This document shows, one piece after another, positions 1-5,642 of a DNA stretch of 6,737 nucleotides. The notes beneath the pieces are model-generated. The model was given only the letters and a program-made list of their open reading frames with translations, made no database searches and was not told where the DNA came from. The position numbers and the translations under genes were made by a program. How positions within the stretch are numbered: position 1 is the first letter of the stretch; each line of letters starts with the position of its first letter. This DNA comes from Acidobacteriota bacterium (GTDB lineage Bacteria > Acidobacteriota > UBA6911 > RPQK01 > JAPXNP01): NCBI GenBank assembly GCA_030614585.1, contig JAUWTT010000224.1:1-6737 (forward strand), written 5' to 3'.

Positions 1-2081
1 CCGACCTGTTCTCATTCGGGATCGTTCTTTACGAAATGTTGGCTGGGAACCATCCTTTCCGAGGCAATACCTCAGTCGAAATTGCCGGCGCGATTCTTTT
101 GGAGCACCCGGACCTCAGCCAATTCTCAAGTTCAATTCGGAATTTGTTTCTGAAGTTGCTGGCAAAAGAATCGGACCAGCGGTTTCGATCGGCTGAGGAT
201 GTTCGAAATGTTCTCGTTCAACTGGCGCACGAAAGCGGCGTTAGCAGGCACGGTTGGCTATCGGCTGCGGTGGGCGCAACTATTGACCGAGTTGTCACGA
301 ACTACAAGGCCAATGCAATTAACTGGAACCGGAGATTGGCCTGGTTTGTCGCCTTTTCAATGGCATGCTTTAGCGCAATCTTACTCATCCTCCTCATCTG
401 GCCTTCCAGTTCTGATCCGAAGGTGATTCGGTTCACTATCGATGCACCCGACGGAATGAGTTTCAACATTCGAGGGTCGGATGCCGGCCCTGTTTCGGTA
501 TCTCCTGAAGGAAGGCATCTCGCTTTTGTTGTGGCTTCTGAAGGGGAGAATAGGGTCTGTGTTCAGTCACTCGATTCACTCGAAGCGCAGATCCTGGAGG
601 GAACTGACGGCGCCTCTCATCCCTTCTGGTCCCCTGACAGTCGGTCCGTGGGCTTCTTCTCGGACGGACAACTGAAGCGAGTAGATTTGTCCAGCGGTGC
701 AATTCAAAGCATTTGCTCGGCCCCTCTTGGCATGGGAGCGACTTGGAACAGTGATGGAATGATTGTTCTATCACCGGGTTTTTTCGAACCGCTGCAGGCC
801 GTGGCAGCGGCGGGTGGACCGGCGAAGCGAATCGTGAACCTGGATCAATCTCGAGGGGAAATCAGTCATCGATGGCCCTTCTTTCTACCAGATGGTGAGC
901 ACTACCTGGTACGGGTCGTCAGTTCGAATGCTGAGAATAGCGGAATCTACTTGGGTTCAATCTTTTCAGACGAACTGAAGTTCCTTCTCAAATGTGGCTC
1001 CAATTCCATTTACGCACCACCCGGCTACCTCCTCTACCTCAGCAAAGGCACGTTAATGGCCCGGGCATTCGATCCTGAGAGTCTGCAAATGAATGCAAAA
1101 GCGTCACCGGTCTTGGATCGAGTTGCGTTCGACCCGGGGTTCAGTCGCGGCGTATTCTCCGCTTCCAATGATGGCACGCTGGTGTATTCTCAAATGAGTA
1201 GGAAGAGGCGACAGCTTTGCTGGTACGATCGCTCTGGGAAACGGCTTGCGTCAGTGGCTCCCCCGGATTTCTTTGAGAACTTCAAAATCTCTCCCGATAG
1301 CACTAAGGTGGTCTTAGATCGAAGAGAGTCCTATGCAGTTACTTCAGATCTCTGGTTGACAGATCTTTCGTTGGGCACTACCCGGCGTTTCACTTTCAAC
1401 TCCGATGTGGATAGCTTCCCGACTTGGTCTTCGGATGGTTCCAGTATCTTTTTCAGTAACGACCGTAGGGGATCTCTCGACATTCTTGAGAAACCTCTGG
1501 CCACGGGCGGTGAAGAGCGGTTGATTCTCGGATTAGAGGCCGAAGTCAGGCCGCTGGATTGCTCTGCCGACGGAAGGTTCCTTCTATATGAGCAGACCTC
1601 CACCGAGAACCGGTCTGATTTGTGGATCCAGCCTCTTTTCGGGGATGGGCAGGCGTTTCCATTCGTACAGACGGCAGTTGGTGAATACCCTGCGAAGTTT
1701 CACCCGAGTGGAAAGTGGATCGCCTACTGTTCGGATGAATCATTCCGATACGAGGTATACGTCCAGCCGTTTCCACCAAAAGGAAGCACTCGTTGGCAGG
1801 TTTCACGGAACGGTGGCTACCAGCTCAAATGGTCCGCTGATGGCCGTGAGCTGTTTTACCTTCGCGCCGATATGACTCTGATGAGCACTCCTGTGGGGGC
1901 AGGACCCGAATTTGAATTCGGTTCCGCTACCGAGTTGTTCAAATTGAAACCGGATGATCTGAACGAGGTGCAGCATTACGACGTAGCACCTGACGGGAAA
2001 CGAATCCTCGTCAACGAGCCCATTGAGGACTCCGAAGCGGTAGAGATTACAGTGATCATCAATTGGCCGGCACTTCACTGA
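1..2081 (+). CDS. Membrane-anchored Ser/Thr protein kinase with C-terminal PD40/TolB-like beta-propeller (5'-partial)
   Basis: The frame is open from the window edge (first full codon at 3), so the N-terminal kinase lobe, catalytic loop and DFG segment lie off-window. The first visible residues, DLFSFGIVLYEMLAG, match kinase subdomain IX. HPFRG and LLAKESDQRFRSAEDV, with the late conserved Arg, match subdomains X-XI. Counting from the Met at 36, residues 1-65 finish the kinase domain, about 66-100 are a linker, and about 101-122 (LAWFVAFSMACFSAILLILL) form one membrane helix. Residues from about 130 to the end form a propeller with PD40-like strands: SPDSRSVGFFSDG, ISPDSTKVVLDRR, WSSDGSSIFFSNDRRG, FHPSGKWIAYCSDES, WSADGRELFYL and VAPDGKRILVNEP. 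The C-terminus ITVIINWPAL resembles the usual end of acidobacterial proteins of this type. The expected topology is a cytoplasmic kinase and an extracytoplasmic propeller that may sense a ligand or partner; substrate and ligand are unknown. The gene converges on the tricorn-like gene with a 34-bp gap. Confidence 0.9.
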   Translation, partial: DLFSFGIVLYEMLAGNHPFRGNTSVEIAGAILLEHPDLSQFSSSIRNLFLKLLAKESDQRFRSAEDVRNVLVQLAHESGVSRHGWLSAAVGATIDRVVTNYKANAINWNRRLAWFVAFSMACFSAILLILLIWPSSSDPKVIRFTIDAPDGMSFNIRGSDAGPVSVSPEGRHLAFVVASEGENRVCVQSLDSLEAQILEGTDGASHPFWSPDSRSVGFFSDGQLKRVDLSSGAIQSICSAPLGMGATWNSDGMIVLSPGFFEPLQAVAAAGGPAKRIVNLDQSRGEISHRWPFFLPDGEHYLVRVVSSNAENSGIYLGSIFSDELKFLLKCGSNSIYAPPGYLLYLSKGTLMARAFDPESLQMNAKASPVLDRVAFDPGFSRGVFSASNDGTLVYSQMSRKRRQLCWYDRSGKRLASVAPPDFFENFKISPDSTKVVLDRRESYAVTSDLWLTDLSLGTTRRFTFNSDVDSFPTWSSDGSSIFFSNDRRGSLDILEKPLATGGEERLILGLEAEVRPLDCSADGRFLLYEQTSTENRSDLWIQPLFGDGQAFPFVQTAVGEYPAKFHPSGKWIAYCSDESFRYEVYVQPFPPKGSTRWQVSRNGGYQLKWSADGRELFYLRADMTLMSTPVGAGPEFEFGSATELFKLKPDDLNEVQHYDVAPDGKRILVNEPIEDSEAVEITVIINWPALH

Positions 2082-2115
2082 CCATGAGAACCCTTTGAGT
2101 CTCTAACAGCCAGCC

Positions 2116-5100
2116 CTACTGCGGGTACTCAAACGACTTATCAGGATACGGTGGAGGCGGCGGAACGCCCCGGGGATCTTTTCGGATCTCCTCGAGCAGA
2201 AGCTCAATCGCCGCATCCAGTTGAGCATCCTCACCGTTGAACGTCGCATGAGGCAGATTGTCGATCTCGATATCCGGCTCCACACCATGGCCCTCAATCA
2301 ACCACTCTCCCTCCGCGTCGTAGACCCCCATCATCGGCGCCCGAGCCAAACCGCCATCGCTGAGCCGGTTCGTCGAACTCAACCAGATTTCACCGCCCCA
2401 GGTACGCATCCCGATGATCTTCCCCAGCCCGAGCCGCCGAAAGCCCTCGATCACAGCCTCACCGTCCGAAGCGGTGTCCTGATCACACAGCGCGACGATA
2501 TGTCCGCGAAAGGCATACTGCATGTTCCAGGTCGGCTCGCCGGCGCGGCTCTTCCAGAAGAACCAGGCCCGGCGGATTAGCTTCTCCAAAATAAGGCTGT
2601 CGATATTACCGCCCCGGTTGTACCGAAAGTCCAGAATCAGCCCCTGTCGATTAAAGACCGGATAAAACTGCTCGTACCAGGCGGTGATATCGCGGCTTCC
2701 CATGGCCTGCAGGTGAACGTATCCAATCTTACTACCACCCTTCTCCTCCACTTTCAGGCGTCTTGTGTACTCCCAATCCCGGTACCTCAGACTCCGCTCA
2801 CTTCCGGTCGGAATGACAATGACATCCCGACTCTCACCAGTTTCAGCTGACTTGATCTGCAGCCGGACCTGTTTGTCAGCCTGGTTGCGAAGAGATGCGC
2901 CAAGATGGGCCGTCGACAGGGCATCTACCCCGTTCACAGTTTCGATAATGTCGCCTTCCTCGATACCCAAGTCGAGATCGGCGAGTGGAGAAAGGAGTTT
3001 GGGAAAATCGGGATCCGAGCGATAGATGTACTCAATGCGATAGCCCCCGGCTTGCGAATCACGTGCCAGTCTCGCCCCAAGGGTCGGTACGCTGATCTTG
3101 TCCGGTCCTTCCCGAAGATCACCCCCGCGCACGCTGGTATGCAGCGCGGAAAGCTCTCCCACCACTCGGCCAATCAGATCACTCAGTTCTTCACGAGTTG
3201 TGATCCGATCGACCAGGGGCAGGTACTTGTCGCGGACTGCGACCCAATCGACCCCGTGCATGCCGGAATCGTAGAAATAGTCACGCTCCAGCCTCCACGC
3301 ATCAATGAAGATCTGTCTCCAGTCCTCCCGGACATTGATTGAGAAATCCCAGCCCTTTAGATTGACCTTCTTCTCGGCAATCTTGCCGGCAGGCGCCGGC
3401 TTGGCGTCAATGACATAAAAATCATTCTTCTTGCGCACCAGGAACTTCTTCCCGTCCAGCGAAAGCTCGTAGAAACTGATATCTTCCACCACTTTCTTCG
3501 GTTTAGGGTCCTCCCTCTTGATCTCGAGTCCCATGAGATGCCGTTTGCCTTCGATCCCGGGATCCCGGGCAATCCAAAACAGAGCCTTCTTGTTGACGGA
3601 GAGGGCACGGTAATTTCCCGCTTTCACCGGGACCTCACGGAGGCGGGCTTCAATACCGTCGAGAGTGATCTCGACCGGTGCAGGAGTTCCTTTCTTATCT
3701 TCCTTTTCCCCGTCTTTATCCTCTTCTCCTTTGTCTTCTGCCTGATCGCCCTGCGTCTTTCCCTTGTCACCCTTCTCCTCGACGTAAAGCTCATCCTTTG
3801 GCTTGAATGGAGACCTCAGTCCCTCCTGGAGTGCAACCTGGTAGATCTTCATCGGTTTCTCAAAGAAGGGTTCAGGCTGTCTTACTCCCCAGGGGCTACC
3901 CACGCTGGAGCGCAGGTTCCGGTCGGAAAGAAAGTAGATCCACTTCCCATCCGGGCTCCATGCCGGGCTGGCGCTGTTGAAACGATTGGTCGTGAGCGGT
4001 GTCGAGGTTCCCTGTTCAATACTATAGAGATGAATCTGCAGGAACGTGTTGATTCCACGTTGTTCGAAAGCAAGCCACCGGCTGTCGGGTGCCCAGGAGG
4101 CACCTCCGATACCTTCCTGATTGGTGGAAATGATGTGCTGTTCCCCGGTTTCTACCTCGAACAGCCAGAGATCTTGATTGTTGTCGTCATAGGCCACCCA
4201 CTTGCCGTCAGGGGAGGGGTGTCCTTCGAATCGTAGAATCTTGCCGTCATTCGTCAGGGCCTGATGCTCGCCCACTCCTGTTGCGGGAATCGTGACAAAC
4301 TCGAGTTCGCCTGTTTCGTCGGAGAGTACCAGCAGGTTCTCTCCGTCGGGCATGAAAACCGCATCCCGATATCGCACTCCCTGCTTTTGTGAAGCGCGGA
4401 GTCTTCGTCCCTGCTTTGCCGGTGCCACGAAGACCCGCCCGCGGGCGGTGAGAATCAGGCTTTCCCCCTGGGGATGGATGTGGACCGAAGTCAGATACTT
4501 TACGGGATCCTTGATCCATTTCTCACGCAGCTGATCAAAGTCCGAAGCCAGCGTGATGTCGATTTCACGGGTCTGGTTTGAGCCGATATGATACAGCCAC
4601 AGATCAGCCCCTGCCTGGTAGACGATACGGCCATCATTGAGGTTTGCACCCCTTACATCCCAGCCGCTGTGAGACGTATGCTGCTTCAGATCCTGACCCG
4701 CTTCATTCATCGACCATAGATTCATCGTCCCGTCCCGGGCGGTGATGAAGTAGACTCTCCCTCCCCACCACATAGGACTGTGACTTTCCCCGGTGTAGTC
4801 AGGAGTCAGGCACTTCGCCTCCGACTCGCCCTCGACAAACCTCCAGATCTTGCGAGCCGTTCCGCCTCGATACCTCTTGGTCACATTGCGGTGAAAACCG
4901 GGACGTACAAAGAACAGCTTCTTGCCCGTGTCGTCGTAGGTTCCCTCACTCGCCTGGCTCAAAGGGATACGGCGGTGTTCACCGCTCGGGAGGTCGATAG
5001 CAATGAGCTGGAGGGCGGGAAGTGTGGAGTAATGAGAGGAGGTGTACACAAGTTCACCAGCCGGCGACCACGTAGTGGCGATGGATGACTCCGCCTCATA

Positions 5101-5409
5101 AGTCTGGCGGGTAGGCAGTCCTCCCAGGATCGGCATTGTGTAGAGCTCGGCCGGCCCTTCATATCGGGCGGTGAAGGCCAGGGTCTGTCCATCCGGAGAT
5201 ATCACGGCTTGGGTTTCCTGGCCGGGATGCGTCGTCAGCCTCCGTGCCACGCCTCCTCTGGTTGGCACACTCCAGAGGTCGCTCTCCGCGGAAAAAATGA
5301 TCGTGTCCCCGTGAAGTGCAGGAAACTGATAGTAGCCCTTTGCCGGCGCCGCTCCAGCCAAAGGTATACAGAACAAGAGAGTTACAAGCAGAATCACAAA
5401 CGCGGGCAT
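2116..5409 (-). CDS. Exported tricorn-protease homologue (S41-type serine protease with two beta-propellers and a PDZ domain)
   Basis: This is a complete 1097-residue protein, close to the roughly 1070 residues of archaeal tricorn. Tricorn is a large serine protease that trims oligopeptides. Numbered from the chosen Met, residues 1 to about 23 are a hydrophobic signal segment, about 28-298 a first PD40 propeller, and about 306-675 a second propeller. Residues 544-575 interrupt the second propeller with a Lys/Glu/Asp-rich linker. The first catalytic subdomain follows (about 688-768), then a PDZ domain (about 770-868, with EEGDIIETVNGVDA), then the second catalytic subdomain with LILDFRYNRGG. 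The catalytic residues are readable: His757 (SALHTS), Ser981 (TASDGE) and Glu1039 (LIEGHG). The Ser-Glu spacing of 58 equals that of Thermoplasma tricorn (Ser965/Glu1023). The position of tricorn Ser745, just before the His, is Leu756 here. The tail is proline-rich. ATG at 5409 is preferred over ATG at 5415 because AAGGGG lies 6 nt before it; an in-frame stop at 5422-5424 rules out a longer start. Periplasmic location is inferred from the signal segment. Confidence 0.93.
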   Translation of the reverse strand: MPAFVILLVTLLFCIPLAGAAPAKGYYQFPALHGDTIIFSAESDLWSVPTRGGVARRLTTHPGQETQAVISPDGQTLAFTARYEGPAELYTMPILGGLPTRQTYEAESSIATTWSPAGELVYTSSHYSTLPALQLIAIDLPSGEHRRIPLSQASEGTYDDTGKKLFFVRPGFHRNVTKRYRGGTARKIWRFVEGESEAKCLTPDYTGESHSPMWWGGRVYFITARDGTMNLWSMNEAGQDLKQHTSHSGWDVRGANLNDGRIVYQAGADLWLYHIGSNQTREIDITLASDFDQLREKWIKDPVKYLTSVHIHPQGESLILTARGRVFVAPAKQGRRLRASQKQGVRYRDAVFMPDGENLLVLSDETGELEFVTIPATGVGEHQALTNDGKILRFEGHPSPDGKWVAYDDNNQDLWLFEVETGEQHIISTNQEGIGGASWAPDSRWLAFEQRGINTFLQIHLYSIEQGTSTPLTTNRFNSASPAWSPDGKWIYFLSDRNLRSSVGSPWGVRQPEPFFEKPMKIYQVALQEGLRSPFKPKDELYVEEKGDKGKTQGDQAEDKGEEDKDGEKEDKKGTPAPVEITLDGIEARLREVPVKAGNYRALSVNKKALFWIARDPGIEGKRHLMGLEIKREDPKPKKVVEDISFYELSLDGKKFLVRKKNDFYVIDAKPAPAGKIAEKKVNLKGWDFSINVREDWRQIFIDAWRLERDYFYDSGMHGVDWVAVRDKYLPLVDRITTREELSDLIGRVVGELSALHTSVRGGDLREGPDKISVPTLGARLARDSQAGGYRIEYIYRSDPDFPKLLSPLADLDLGIEEGDIIETVNGVDALSTAHLGASLRNQADKQVRLQIKSAETGESRDVIVIPTGSERSLRYRDWEYTRRLKVEEKGGSKIGYVHLQAMGSRDITAWYEQFYPVFNRQGLILDFRYNRGGNIDSLILEKLIRRAWFFWKSRAGEPTWNMQYAFRGHIVALCDQDTASDGEAVIEGFRRLGLGKIIGMRTWGGEIWLSSTNRLSDGGLARAPMMGVYDAEGEWLIEGHGVEPDIEIDNLPHATFNGEDAQLDAAIELLLEEIRKDPRGVPPPPPYPDKSFEYPQ

Positions 5410-5415
5410 TGGCAT

Positions 5416-5421
5416 CCCCTT
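5416..5421 (-). promoter_or_regulatory. Shine-Dalgarno sequence of the tricorn-like gene
   Basis: On the minus strand the sequence reads TGA-AAG-GGG-ATG-CCA-ATG. AAGGGG pairs with the 16S anti-Shine-Dalgarno with one G:U wobble. It abuts the first ATG (5415) with no spacer but stands 6 nt from the second ATG (5409), which therefore is the better start. The two choices differ by only two residues. Confidence 0.6.
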
Positions 5422-5462
5422 TCAAACCGAACCAATTGGCATCATTCGCACCGAGAGTGTAA

Positions 5463-5484
5463 TTCAAAACTGCATTAGTTTGAA
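5463..5484. repeat. Imperfect inverted repeat upstream of the tricorn-like gene
   Basis: The left arm TTCAAAACT (5463-5471) pairs with the right arm AGTTTGAA (5477-5484) around a 5-nt centre GCATT. There are eight pairs and one bulged A. It is AT-rich, lies 54 bp upstream of the chosen start codon, and overlaps the -10 of the putative promoter. That position would suit an operator, but no known regulator site is recognised. As an RNA hairpin it would be weak. Confidence 0.4.
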
Positions 5485-5503
5485 CCCGATTGACTCATGT
5501 CAA
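5474..5503 (-). promoter_or_regulatory. Putative sigma70-type promoter for the tricorn-like gene
   Basis: On the minus strand a perfect TTGACA (5503-5498) is followed after 18 nt by ACTAAT (5479-5474), which matches 4 of 6 positions of TATAAT. Transcription would begin near 5467 and give a leader of about 58 nt. The TTGACA is the reverse complement of one ATGTCAA repeat unit, so the tandem array provides the -35. Promoter consensus in this lineage is not certain and the -10 is only moderate. The call is an inference. Confidence 0.3.
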
Positions 5504-5571
5504 ATGTCAAGTACCAAATGTCAAATGACAAGTGGCAAGTGGCGGGACAAGTGACAAGTGGCAAGTGGCAA
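5497..5571. repeat. Degenerate 7-bp tandem repeat array
   Basis: The plus strand reads in consecutive heptads: ATGTCAA, ATGTCAA, GTACCAA, ATGTCAA, ATGACAA, GTGGCAA, GTGGCGG, then a shortened 5-nt unit GACAA, then GTGACAA, GTGGCAA, GTGGCAA. The consensus is RTGDCAA, with ATGTCAA-type units on the left and GTGGCAA-type units on the right. It lies in the gap between the sulfatase stop and the tricorn-like start. Heptad arrays of this kind are familiar intergenic repeats in several environmental bacterial phyla. When translated they give spurious VKYQMSN/KWQV-type peptides. Their function is unknown. Confidence 0.85.
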
Positions 5572-5585
5572 GTGAGAGAGCGGAA

Positions 5586-5598
5586 GGGGACAGTCCCC
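5586..5598. repeat. Short palindrome GGGGAC-A-GTCCCC next to the heptad array
   Basis: A perfect inverted repeat with 6-bp arms around a single A lies 14 bp after the last clear heptad (5571). In RNA it could fold as a 5-bp GC-rich stem with a 3-nt loop. Read towards the tricorn-like gene (minus strand) it is followed by TTCCGC rather than a U-tract, so it is not a classic terminator, although it sits 45 bp past the sulfatase stop. GGGGACAGTCCCC-like palindromes resemble REP-type elements mobilised by Y1/RAYT transposases; that link is inferred, and no such transposase is in the window. Confidence 0.55.
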
Positions 5599-5642
5599 GG
5601 TTGCTCCCCCTCCTCGCGCACTGCAGCCTTACAGGTGGGCAA

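Noticed and set aside
2905..3342. 145-residue plus-strand open frame, and similar shorter frames over 2221-3025 and 4292-5088
   Set aside because: All lie antisense to the well-supported protease gene, show no family resemblance, and are expected from its codon bias.
3556..3569. Perfect 14-bp palindrome CCCGGGATCCCGGG
   Set aside because: It lies inside the protease coding sequence (ARDPGIE) and is explained by codon choice; no regulatory setting.
3538..4236. 232-residue open frame on the plus strand with hydrophobic stretches resembling membrane segments
   Set aside because: It is antisense to the tricorn-like gene. The apparent membrane segment is the complement of the Lys/Glu/Asp-rich linker codons. 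No family is recognisable.
4435..4448. Perfect 14-bp GC palindrome CCGCCCGCGGGCGG
   Set aside because: It is within the protease coding sequence (TARGRV) and GC-rich Arg/Gly/Ala codons make it plausible by chance.
5340..5409. Lipoprotein lipobox at the LLFC segment of the tricorn-like signal
   Set aside because: Phe precedes the Cys where Gly/Ala/Ser is required, and the Cys sits in the middle of the hydrophobic core.
5497..5571. CRISPR array
   Set aside because: The units are 7 bp and contiguous with no unique spacers, and no cas genes are present.
5586..5598. Intrinsic terminator for the sulfatase gene
   Set aside because: The stem is only 5 bp with a 3-nt loop and is followed by TTCCGC, not a run of T.
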